The translations under genes and the position numbers were made by a program. A stretch of 64,000 nucleotides of DNA from Allobogoriella alba. Its GTDB lineage: Bacteria; Actinomycetota; Actinomycetes; Actinomycetales; Actinomycetaceae. The stretch covers positions 1,116,001 through 1,180,000 of the forward strand of contig NZ_JBHTCQ010000001.1 of the NCBI RefSeq assembly GCF_042665525.1. The letters are read 5' to 3'. The notes below the pieces were generated by a model. The model saw only the letters and a list, made by a program, of their open reading frames with translations. It was not told where the DNA came from and ran no database searches. Positions 26,272 to 33,522 of this stretch are shown here, piece by piece. How positions within the stretch are numbered: the first letter of the stretch is position 1; each line of letters begins with the position of its first letter.

Positions 26272-26315
26272 GTAAGGCGACCCGCCCGCGTAAGGCGACC
26301 CGCCCGTAAGGCGAC
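26266..26315. repeat. Three short direct repeats of CCGCCCGTAAGGCGAC
   Basis: TAAGGCGAC occurs at 26273, 26291 and 26307, each preceded by CCGCCCG (the second with an extra CG). Periods are 18 and 16 bp. The block lies between the gntR hairpin and the dioxygenase stop. It is too short and regular to be a CRISPR; slippage of a terminator arm is the simplest reading. Confidence 0.7.
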
Positions 26316-26325
26316 CAGTCAGGCG

Positions 26326-27276
26326 TCACGACACGATCGGCGTGCCGTGCGTGTGGAACGTCTCGATGGTCTTCATCCCCCACGCCTGCCCCTTCTTCCG
26401 CTCCTCCTCGGACCACTCGACCACCGGCTGGTCGGGGTCCAGCAGCAGCCGCGCGCCGGCCTGGGCGAACTCGATGCGGTTGCCGCCGGGCTCCCAGACG
26501 TAGAGGAAGAACGTCTGGTTGATGGCGTGCTTGTGCGGCCCGGACTCGATGTGGATGCCGTTCTCCAGGAAGATGTCGGCCGCCTTGAGCACGTCCTCGC
26601 GGGTGTCGGGAGCGAACGCGACGTGGTGCAGGCGGTTGCCGTGCTTCGTCCAGTCGTCGGAGTACACGACGTCGTAGGACTTCAGTCCGAAGTGGAACCA
26701 CCAGGCCGCGAACTTCCCGCTGTCCAGGCGGATGCGCTCGGACTCACGCATCCCGAGCGCCTTCGCGAGGAACTCACCGTTGGCCTCGACGTCCTTCGCG
26801 AGGTAGTTGATGTGGTCCAGCCGGCGGGCGTTGACCCCACGGCCGGGGAACGCGGACGCCTGGTTCTTCAGCGCCGGCTTGTCGTCGGTGGCGATGTAGC
26901 GCTCGGTCTCGTAGTAGATCGCCATGTCGTGCTCGTCGGGGTCGCGGAAGAGGTAGGTCGGGCCGGTGCCGACCTCCCCGTCGGTCCAGCCCACACCCAG
27001 ACCCATCTCCTCGATGGCGGCCACGCGGCGCTCGAGCGCCTCCTGGCTGGCGGCCCGGAAGGACGTCCGCCCCACCCCGGCGGCGTCGCGGGCGGTGAGC
27101 TTGATCGTGTACAGCTCGTACTCGTCCCAGGTGCGCAGGTACACGGAGTCGCCCTCCTCGGCGACCACCCGCATGGCGAGCAGGTCGCGGAAGAACCACA
27201 GGCTCTTGTCGAACACCGGCGTGAAGATCTCCACGTTCGCCAGGTGTGCGACGTCGAACGACGTGTAGTGGGTCAT
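26326..27276 (-). CDS. Type I (VOC-fold) extradiol ring-cleavage dioxygenase
   Basis: A 316-aa protein made of two VOC modules, organised like catechol 2,3-dioxygenase (XylE). The Fe(II) ligands are visible as His155 (RLDHINYL), His218 (RLHHVAFA) and Glu269 (GGNRIEFA), nearly the same spacing as XylE H153/H214/E265. It is the last gene of the galB-galC-galD operon, 31 bp after galD. Gallate and protocatechuate 4,5-cleavage in Proteobacteria uses unrelated LigAB-type enzymes; none is present here. I infer that this enzyme opens gallate or 3-O-methylgallate, giving 4-oxalomesaconate or its methyl ester. Direct assay would be needed. Confidence 0.88.
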   Translation of the reverse strand: MTHYTSFDVAHLANVEIFTPVFDKSLWFFRDLLAMRVVAEEGDSVYLRTWDEYELYTIKLTARDAAGVGRTSFRAASQEALERRVAAIEEMGLGVGWTDGEVGTGPTYLFRDPDEHDMAIYYETERYIATDDKPALKNQASAFPGRGVNARRLDHINYLAKDVEANGEFLAKALGMRESERIRLDSGKFAAWWFHFGLKSYDVVYSDDWTKHGNRLHHVAFAPDTREDVLKAADIFLENGIHIESGPHKHAINQTFFLYVWEPGGNRIEFAQAGARLLLDPDQPVVEWSEEERKKGQAWGMKTIETFHTHGTPIVS

Positions 27277-27307
27277 GGCGGCAGTCCTCTCTGCGGGCGG
27301 GACGGGG

Positions 27308-28399
27308 TCAGGGGCGGGGGAAAACCACGCCGTCGAACAGCTTCCGAGCGGTGCGCAGCACGCTCGAGGACGCGGTGGTCAGCCGACCGCCGACCTCGGT
27401 GAGGTCGGCGGTGACGTCGAGGTGCCCGGTCGGGTGCTCGACGGGCATGTGTGCGCCCGGCGCGCGGGCGTCGTCGAGGTCGGCCAGCTCGTGCGCGACC
27501 GAGCCGGGCACCCGGACGGCGGCGGCGACCGTGAGGGCGCCGAGCACGCCGATCGAGGTGTGCACCGTGACGGGCAGGAAGCTCCGCGTCCCGATCACGC
27601 CGCCGTGGCGGGGCGGGGAGAGCAGGACGACCTTGGGGACGGTGGTGCGGGAGACGTCGCCCATGCCCATGAGCCCTGCCGCCTCGGCACGGATCTCGGC
27701 GACCCGGGCGCCGAGGGACTCGTCGGCCTCGAGGTCGGCGGGTTCCTCGGTGCCGTGCACGTCGAGGTCGGCGGCGTTCAGCAGCACGGACGGCATCCCG
27801 TTGTCCACGCAGGTGACCCGGGTGCCGTCGGCGAGGACGTCGACCGCGCGGCCGGTCGGCAGCAGCGCACCGGTGGCCGACCCGGCGGTGTCGGCGAACT
27901 CGAGCGAGACCGGTGCCGCGGTTCCGGGGACCCCGTCGATGGCGAGGTCCCCGGCGTAGTCGACCCGCCTTCCGGGGGTCGCGAACGTGGCCGTCGCGTA
28001 GCTGTCGGAGTTGACCATCCGGATCCGGACCGACGTCGACTCCTGGCCGGCCGCGTGCAGCCCACGCTCGACGGCGAACGGGCCGATCCCGGCGAGGATG
28101 TTGCCGCAGTTCTGCCGGTCGGTGACCTCGGCGCGGTCGACCATGACCTGCAGGAACAGGTAGTCGACGTCGGCGCGCTCGTCCTGGGACGGAGCCACCA
28201 CGGCCACCTTCGAGGTCAGCGGGTGCGCGCCGCCGATGCCGTCGATCTGCCGCGGGTCCGGGCTGCCCATGACGCGCAGCAGCAGGTCGTCGCGGGCGGC
28301 GGTGTCGGCGGGCAGGTCCTCGGCGAGGAAGTAGGCACCCTTGGAGGTGCCGCCCCGCATGAGGAGGCAGCGGACGCCGTCGAGCTCGGGGTCAGGCAC
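27308..28399 (-). CDS. galD: 4-Oxalomesaconate tautomerase, PrpF family
   Basis: A 363-aa PrpF-family isomerase with two diaminopimelate-epimerase-like halves. Family motifs are CLLMRGGTSKGAYFLAEDLP near the N-terminus, QIDGIGGAHPLTSKVAVV, and QNCGNILAGIGPFAVERGL, whose Cys is a family-conserved position. Beside galB and galC this is best read as GalD, which converts the keto to the enol form of 4-oxalomesaconate. GTG 28399 overlaps the galC stop by 8 bp and yields the expected start; a longer GTG at 28474 would overlap galC by 83 bp and adds a low-complexity tail. PrpF itself (aconitate isomerase) is the alternative. Confidence 0.87.
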   Translation of the reverse strand: MPDPELDGVRCLLMRGGTSKGAYFLAEDLPADTAARDDLLLRVMGSPDPRQIDGIGGAHPLTSKVAVVAPSQDERADVDYLFLQVMVDRAEVTDRQNCGNILAGIGPFAVERGLHAAGQESTSVRIRMVNSDSYATATFATPGRRVDYAGDLAIDGVPGTAAPVSLEFADTAGSATGALLPTGRAVDVLADGTRVTCVDNGMPSVLLNAADLDVHGTEEPADLEADESLGARVAEIRAEAAGLMGMGDVSRTTVPKVVLLSPPRHGGVIGTRSFLPVTVHTSIGVLGALTVAAAVRVPGSVAHELADLDDARAPGAHMPVEHPTGHLDVTADLTEVGGRLTTASSSVLRTARKLFDGVVFPRP

Positions 28400-29132
28400 C
28401 GGGCGCGTCGCTCCCGTCAGAGCCGGCACCGAGGTCGTGCGAGCCGTCGTGCGAGCCGTCGACGTAGGTGACACCGAGGTCGGCGAGCACCTGCCGCAGG
28501 CCGTACCGGTCCAGCCCCAGCTCGCCCTCGAGGAACGCGGCCCGGGTGGCGGCCTCCTTGGCCTCCCGGGCCCGGGACGCCTCGATCGCCGAGCCGGCCT
28601 CGCCGCGCGGGACGCACAGCACGCCGTCGTCGTCGGCGAGGATCACGTCACCCGGGCGCACGAGGGTCCGGCCGATCGTCACCGGCACGTTCACCGACCC
28701 CGCGGTCGCCTTCACGGTGCCCTGGGCGTGCACCGCGGCAGACCAGGCGGGGAAGCCCATCTCGCGCAGCTCGGCGGTGTCCCGCACGCCCGTGGTGGTC
28801 ACGAGCCCACGGACCCCGCGGTGGGCCAGCGCGGTGGCGAACAGCTCGCCGAACGCGCCGTCGAGCGACTCCGAGGTCGTGGTGACCACCAGCACGTCAC
28901 CGGGCCGGCACTGCTCCACGGCCGCGTGGATCATGAGGTTGTCACCCGGCCACGACAGCACCGTCACCGCGGTTCCGGCGATGCGGGTGCCCGACTGGAT
29001 CGGCCGTAGGTGCGGACCGAGCAGCCCGGTCCGTCCCATGGCCTCGTGGACGGTGGCGACGCCGAAGCCGGCGAGCTCGTCGACCTCCGCGAGCGCCGCC
29101 CGTGGCGGGTTGGTGACGATGACGTGCTGCAC
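28392..29132 (-). CDS. galC: 4-Carboxy-4-hydroxy-2-oxoadipate aldolase (LigK/GalC, RraA fold)
   Basis: Class II pyruvate aldolase of 246 aa that splits 4-carboxy-4-hydroxy-2-oxoadipate into pyruvate and oxaloacetate. The RraA-like fold shows PGDNLMIHAAVEQCRPGDVLVV, the metal/substrate loop LVTTTGVRDTAELREMGFPAWS and VRPGDVILADDDGVLCVPR (family motifs). It follows galB with a 4-12 bp junction: GTG 29132 has SD GAGGG 5 bp upstream; GTG 29144 overlaps the galB stop as GTGA and is the alternative. The C-terminal tail of about 20 residues (DGSHDGSHDLGAGSDG) is repetitive and extends past the usual family length. Confidence 0.88.
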   Translation of the reverse strand: MQHVIVTNPPRAALAEVDELAGFGVATVHEAMGRTGLLGPHLRPIQSGTRIAGTAVTVLSWPGDNLMIHAAVEQCRPGDVLVVTTTSESLDGAFGELFATALAHRGVRGLVTTTGVRDTAELREMGFPAWSAAVHAQGTVKATAGSVNVPVTIGRTLVRPGDVILADDDGVLCVPRGEAGSAIEASRAREAKEAATRAAFLEGELGLDRYGLRQVLADLGVTYVDGSHDGSHDLGAGSDGSDAPGA

Positions 29133-29140
29133 CGGTGCCC

Positions 29141-29875
29141 TCACTCCAGACGGTCGGTGACCTGCGGGTAGTAGCGCATGAACGCCTCCGCCTTCGTCTC
29201 GGTGGGGAGACCGAGGTTGGGGCCGGCGTTGCGCTTGAGCTGAACACCGCGCCGGGTGGCCAGGTCCGTGTAGTAGTCCCACATGTGCTGCTGGGCCCCC
29301 ATCTGCTCCATCGCCCGGCGCTTGGCGTCGAAGGCGTCGGTGATGTCCAGCAGCACCTCGGGCTTGAAGTCGCACTGCTCGGGCTGGTGCGGCTCGAAGA
29401 GGTAGACCGGGGGAGCGCCGAGCGGCTCGCCGGGGGCGTCGTAGCCGATCGCCTGGGCGAGGACCCGGGCGCGCAGCGCGAGCCGCGCGGCCTCGGGATG
29501 GTCCTCGTTGTACGGGTCGTGGAGGGTGTGGGTCAGCACCACGGTCGGCACGACCTCCCGGTAGACGCGCACGAGCTGGTCGAGCAGCTCGCGGGTGCCG
29601 ATCAGCGGGTAGTCGCCCGCGTCGAGGAACCGGGTCTCGGCGCCGAGCGCCGCGGCGGCCCGCTCGGCCTCGTCCCGGCGGATCGCCTTGATCTCCTCCA
29701 GGCCCTTGCCCTCTCGCCAGGCCTTGGCGGACTCGCCGCGCTCGCCGTAGGAGACGCACACGACGACGGCACGTTCTCCGCGTGCCGTCGCCGAGGCGAT
29801 CGCGCCGCCGGCCCGCCAGACGAAGTCACCCGCGTGGGCGCTCACGACGAGGAGGGTGGGCGACACGGTGGCCAT
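29141..29875 (-). CDS. galB: 4-Oxalomesaconate hydratase, PIG-L/GalB type
   Basis: A 244-aa LmbE/PIG-L-fold protein. The zinc motif reads VVSAHAGDFVWRAGGAIA with His14 and Asp17, replacing the AHPDD of deacetylases; this variant is typical of Pseudomonas GalB, which hydrates 4-oxalomesaconate. A third ligand His is expected in HTLHDPYNEDHPEAA. First gene of the galB-galC-galD-dioxygenase operon, divergent from metF-ligM. The promoter region holds two palindromic operators. SD AAGGAG precedes the ATG. Proteobacterial LigJ does the same reaction with an unrelated amidohydrolase fold. Confidence 0.88.
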   Translation of the reverse strand: MATVSPTLLVVSAHAGDFVWRAGGAIASATARGERAVVVCVSYGERGESAKAWREGKGLEEIKAIRRDEAERAAAALGAETRFLDAGDYPLIGTRELLDQLVRVYREVVPTVVLTHTLHDPYNEDHPEAARLALRARVLAQAIGYDAPGEPLGAPPVYLFEPHQPEQCDFKPEVLLDITDAFDAKRRAMEQMGAQQHMWDYYTDLATRRGVQLKRNAGPNLGLPTETKAEAFMRYYPQVTDRLE

Positions 29876-29982
29876 GGGCGAAGGACTCCTTGGACTCGAC
29901 GTCGTCGGCGGCTCGGTGGGCCGGCCCCGGGATCAACTCACCGGGCCCGACCCACGCGGTCAGCGAACCACCGGGCGCGGCT

Positions 29983-30066
29983 GATTGTCAACAATCGTGT
30001 CAGCAATGACGCACACACCGTCCGATGCGCGACAAGATTGCTGACAATCCTGTTGACCCGTATGGT
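29983..30066. promoter_or_regulatory. galB/metF divergent control region with two 14-bp palindromes
   Basis: GATTGTCAACAATC (29983-29996, perfect) and GATTGCTGACAATC (30036-30049) are 53 bp apart; a weaker GTCAGCAAT sits at 29999-30007. The second palindrome overlaps the -35 TTGCTG (30038-30043) of a metF-ligM promoter whose -10 is TATGGT (30061-30066), 17 bp away. The first is placed to control the minus-strand gal operon. Spacing of about five helical turns would allow looping. Confidence 0.7.
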
Positions 30067-30141
30067 CGCCGGTTGTAGGTTCGCCATCGGCTGTGCAGCG
30101 CGCAGTCGCCAGACGACGAGGTCGAAGAGGTAGACACGACG

Positions 30142-31008
30142 ATGAGTTCCGCCGAGAAGATCGACGCCGCGGCCCACCGGCCCACGATGCGCTCGTTCTT
30201 CGAAGGGCTGCGGTACGAGGTGATGCCGTTCAAGGGCGTGGACGAGAAGGTCCTCCAGCACGTCCCGAAGGACGTCAAGGTCACCGTGACCGCCTCACCG
30301 GGCAAGGGCATCTGGCGGACGATCGACTTCGCGACCCGCCTCGCGGGCGAGGGGTACGCCGTCGTGCCGCACCTGTCCTCCCGCATGATCAAGGACGAGG
30401 CGGAGCTCGCGGACATCATCGCCAAGACCACCGAGGCGGGGATCACCGAGGTCTTCGTCGTCGGCGGTGACGCGCCCGAGCCGGCCGGCAAGTTCACCGG
30501 GTCGCCGCAGCTCATCCGCGCGCTGAAGGAGCTCGACCACCCCTTCGCCGAGGTCGGCATCACCGGCTACCCGGAGGGTCACGCCGACGTCCCCGACGAC
30601 AAGCTCGACGCCGACCTGCGGGAGAAGGCCCAGGTGGGCACGTACATCGCCACGCAGATCTGCTTCGACGCGCCGACCATCCTGGGCTGGGCGCGGGGCC
30701 TGAAGACGAGCGGGATCGACCAGCCGATCTGGGTGGGCATGCCGGGCGAAGTGAACCGGGAGAAGCTCGTGCGGATCTCCGCGAGCATCGGCCTGGGTGC
30801 CTCGGCGCGGTTCCTCAAGAAGCAGCAGGGGATGCTCTGGCGCTTCCTGCTGCCGGGCGGCTACAGCCCGAACAAGATCGTGCGCGGGCTCGCCCCGCAC
30901 GTCGGCGCCGCCGACCACGCCATCGCCGGCTTCCACATCTTCACCTTCAACGAGATCGAGGGCACCGAGAAGTGGCGGCAGCGGATGCTCGAGAAGTACC
31001 CCGCCTGA
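30142..31008 (+). CDS. metF: Methylenetetrahydrofolate reductase
   Basis: A 288-aa FAD-dependent TIM-barrel enzyme interconverting 5-methyl-THF and 5,10-methylene-THF. Its fold matches MetF: VTVTASPGKG at the start, EVFVVGGDAPEP in the middle, YIATQICFDAPTILGWAR and a C-terminal HIFTFNEIEGTEKWRQRML. It is the first gene of a two-gene unit with ligM, as in Sphingobium SYK-6. LigM leaves 5-methyl-THF, so MetF here probably runs in the oxidative direction to recycle folate. The start ATG has GAAGAGG upstream. Confidence 0.9.
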   Translation: MSSAEKIDAAAHRPTMRSFFEGLRYEVMPFKGVDEKVLQHVPKDVKVTVTASPGKGIWRTIDFATRLAGEGYAVVPHLSSRMIKDEAELADIIAKTTEAGITEVFVVGGDAPEPAGKFTGSPQLIRALKELDHPFAEVGITGYPEGHADVPDDKLDADLREKAQVGTYIATQICFDAPTILGWARGLKTSGIDQPIWVGMPGEVNREKLVRISASIGLGASARFLKKQQGMLWRFLLPGGYSPNKIVRGLAPHVGAADHAIAGFHIFTFNEIEGTEKWRQRMLEKYPA

Positions 31009-31075
31009 CCGGTCGCACCAGCACCTGACACCAGCCGCAACACGAGGCCAGCAGCCACGGAGAGGTAAGGAAGAG

Positions 31076-32488
31076 ATGACCGCGAAGAACCTGCAGGAAG
31101 TCCTGGACGCTTCCGGCAACATCGTCGAGCTGCTCAGGAGCTCGCAGATCGGCGCCTACGTCTACCCGGTGGTGGCGTCCGAGTTCACCAACTGGCAGCG
31201 TGAGCAGCAGGCCTGGCGCAAGACCGCCGTGCTGTTCGACCAGTCCCACCACATGGTGAACCTGTTCATCGAGGGGCCCGATGCGCTCAAGCTGATCTCG
31301 GACACGGCGATCAACACCGTCGCGAACTTCGAGGTGAACCTCGCCAAGCAGTACGTGCCGACCACGGCGGCCGGGAACGTCATCGGTGACGGCATCCTGT
31401 TCCGCGAGGAGGAGGAGCGGTTCGTCTTCGTGGGCCGCGCCCCCGCCGCGAACTGGCTCATGTTCCACGGGGAGACGGGTGGCTACAACGTCTCCATCGA
31501 GAAGGACGACCGTTCCCCGTCCCGCCCGAACGGCAAGCTCGTGACCCGCAAGTACTGGCGCCTGCAGATCCAGGGCCCCAACGCCTGGCAGGTCATCGAG
31601 AAGGTCAACGGCGGCCCGGTCGAGCGGCTGAAGTTCTTCCGCATGGGCCACATGAACGTGGCCGGCGAGCAGGTCCGCACCCTGCGGCACGGCATGGCCG
31701 GGGCGCCGGGCCTGGAGCTGTGGGGCCCGTACGAGACCTACGACAAGGTCCGCGACACCATCCTCGAGCAGGGCGCCGAGTTCGGCATCGAGCCGGTCGG
31801 TTCCCGCGCCTACTCCTCCAACACGCTGGAGTCGGGCTGGATCCCCTCCCCGCTCCCGGCGATCTACACCGGCGAGGAGGAGCGCGCCTACCGTGAGTGG
31901 CTGCCGGCGAACGGGTACGAGGCCACCAACGCGCTGGCCGGGTCCTACGTGACGGACAGCATCGAGGACTACTACACCAACCCGTGGGAGCTCGGTTACG
32001 GCTCCTTCGTGAAGTTCGACCACGACTTCATCGGCCGGGACGCCCTGGAGAAGATCGACCCCGCAGCCCAGCGGAAGAAGGTCACCTTCCAGTGGGACGC
32101 CAAGGACCTCGCGGACATCATGACGTCGCTGCTCGACGTCGAGGGCCCGGGCTACCAGTTCTTCAACCTGCCGAACGCCAACTACGGCTCCTCGAACTTC
32201 GACGAGGTCAAGGACGCCGCCGGCAAGGTGGTCGGGCTGTCGATGTTCACCGGCTACAGTGCGAACGAGCGCCGGGGCCTGTCGCTGGGCACCGTGGACC
32301 CGGACGTCGAGGTCGGCACCGAGCTCACCCTCACCTGGGGCGAGCCCGACGGCGGGTCGTCGAAGTCCTCGGTCCAGCCGCACAAGCAGAAGGACGTCAA
32401 GGTTGTCGTCAGCCCGGTGCCGTACGCCGTCACCGCGCGAACGGAGTACCGCGAGGGCGGCGGCTGGCGCTCCAAGGCCGCCGGCTGA
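31076..32488 (+). CDS. ligM: Tetrahydrofolate-dependent aromatic O-demethylase (LigM/DesA)
   Basis: A 470-aa GcvT-like methyltransferase. It aligns by eye along its full length with Sphingobium SYK-6 LigM (471 aa): QIGAYVYPVV, FDQSHHMV, GRAPAANWLM, TLRHGMAGAPGLE and SNTLESGWIPSPLPAIYTG. Equivalents of LigM Tyr29, Tyr31 and His60 are Tyr28, Tyr30 and His59. LigM moves the methyl of vanillate and 3-O-methylgallate to THF; DesA does so for syringate. Which substrate applies is not readable. It follows metF by 67 bp with SD AAGGAAGAG and ends at a strong hairpin. A demethylase feeding gallate into the gal pathway fits all neighbours. Confidence 0.93.
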   Translation: MTAKNLQEVLDASGNIVELLRSSQIGAYVYPVVASEFTNWQREQQAWRKTAVLFDQSHHMVNLFIEGPDALKLISDTAINTVANFEVNLAKQYVPTTAAGNVIGDGILFREEEERFVFVGRAPAANWLMFHGETGGYNVSIEKDDRSPSRPNGKLVTRKYWRLQIQGPNAWQVIEKVNGGPVERLKFFRMGHMNVAGEQVRTLRHGMAGAPGLELWGPYETYDKVRDTILEQGAEFGIEPVGSRAYSSNTLESGWIPSPLPAIYTGEEERAYREWLPANGYEATNALAGSYVTDSIEDYYTNPWELGYGSFVKFDHDFIGRDALEKIDPAAQRKKVTFQWDAKDLADIMTSLLDVEGPGYQFFNLPNANYGSSNFDEVKDAAGKVVGLSMFTGYSANERRGLSLGTVDPDVEVGTELTLTWGEPDGGSSKSSVQPHKQKDVKVVVSPVPYAVTARTEYREGGGWRSKAAG

Positions 32489-32519
32489 CGGTCTCCCGGC
32501 CGGCCGAGGCCGCACATGA

Positions 32520-32556
32520 CGCCCGGGGCTGCACGTGCCGCGTGCCGCCCCGGGCG
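32520..32556 (+). terminator. Rho-independent-type terminator after ligM
   Basis: CGCCCGGGGC (32520-32529) pairs perfectly with GCCCCGGGCG (32547-32556) around a 17-base loop, followed by TTCTGTG. It lies 31 bp past the ligM stop and before the convergent PhzF-like gene. Confidence 0.8.
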
Positions 32557-32578
32557 TTCTGTGCTGCCGGGGGCACGC

Positions 32579-33418
32579 TCAGAGGTCGATGGTCCCCGTG
32601 ATCACGGTGGTCGTCTCACCGGCGACCCAGATCTCGCCGTCGCGCTCGCTGACGTGGGCGCGGCCGGACCGACCGAGGACCGTGCCCTGCGCAGCCACGT
32701 ACGACGACGGCGCGACGCCGCTGTCCCGCAGCCACCGGCCCAGGCCGGCGTTGAGGCTGCCGGTGACCGGGTCCTCGTCGCCGGTGTCCATGAACGCCCG
32801 CACCTCGAACGTCACCTCGCCACCGGGAGGGTGCGGTCCCACCACGCCGACGTCGAGCCCGCCCAGCATGCCGTAGTCCGGTTCGACCGAGAGCACGCGC
32901 TCGGCCGAGCCGAGGCGCAGCGCGAGCCATTCGGGGCCGTTGACCAGCCAGGACGCGTCCACGACGTCGTCCGGTGCCATACCGAGCGCGCGCGTGGCCC
33001 GGGCGAGGACCTCCGGCTCGGGGCGCTCGTACCGGACGAGGGGAGGCCCGGCGAAGGCCCGCCGGCCGCCGTCGTCCACGACCCGGACCAGGCCCGCACC
33101 GCACTCCTGGACCAGTCCGTCGGACGATGTGGGCGTCCCCCCGGAGGCAAGCCACGCGTGCGCCGAGCCCAGCGTCGGGTGCCCCGCGAACGGCAGCTCG
33201 ACCGAGGGGGTGAAGATCCGCACCCGGTAGTCCGCCTCCGGCACGGTGGGCGGCAGCAGGAACGTGGTCTCGGACAGGTTGGTCCACGACGCGAGCCGGC
33301 GCATCGTCTCCTCGGACAGGCCTTCGGCGTCCGCCACGACGGCGACCGGGTTGCCACCCAGTGCCTCGCCGGAGAAGACGTTCACCTGGAGGAAGCGGCG
33401 TGCGGTCGGCTCAGCCAT
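32579..33418 (-). CDS. PhzF-family isomerase-like protein
   Basis: A 279-aa protein with the two-lobed PhzF/diaminopimelate-epimerase fold. Motifs: QVNVFSGEALGGNPVAVV at the N-terminus, the family acid in NLSETTFLLPP, and AGHPTLGSAHAWL in the first lobe; MDTGDEDPVTGSLNAGLG in the second. Most bacterial members have no known reaction, and no phenazine genes are near. TACTGT lies 6 bp upstream of the ATG on the minus strand, so the transcript is probably leaderless. Confidence 0.88.
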   Translation of the reverse strand: MAEPTARRFLQVNVFSGEALGGNPVAVVADAEGLSEETMRRLASWTNLSETTFLLPPTVPEADYRVRIFTPSVELPFAGHPTLGSAHAWLASGGTPTSSDGLVQECGAGLVRVVDDGGRRAFAGPPLVRYERPEPEVLARATRALGMAPDDVVDASWLVNGPEWLALRLGSAERVLSVEPDYGMLGGLDVGVVGPHPPGGEVTFEVRAFMDTGDEDPVTGSLNAGLGRWLRDSGVAPSSYVAAQGTVLGRSGRAHVSERDGEIWVAGETTTVITGTIDL

Positions 33419-33522
33419 CGGCCCACAGTAGCCGCGACGGGGCGGACGGGCGGAGTGGTCGGGGCGAGCGGTTGTCTAGGCTGCCGGTGTTCCGCGACCA
33501 CGTCGAGACTGGGAGGTGAACG

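Noticed and set aside
26266..26315. CRISPR-like array
   Set aside because: Units of 16-18 bp directly abut, with no spacers and no cas genes.
30142..31008. metF as the housekeeping methionine gene
   Set aside because: Possible, but its unit with ligM and the operator at its promoter favour a catabolic role.
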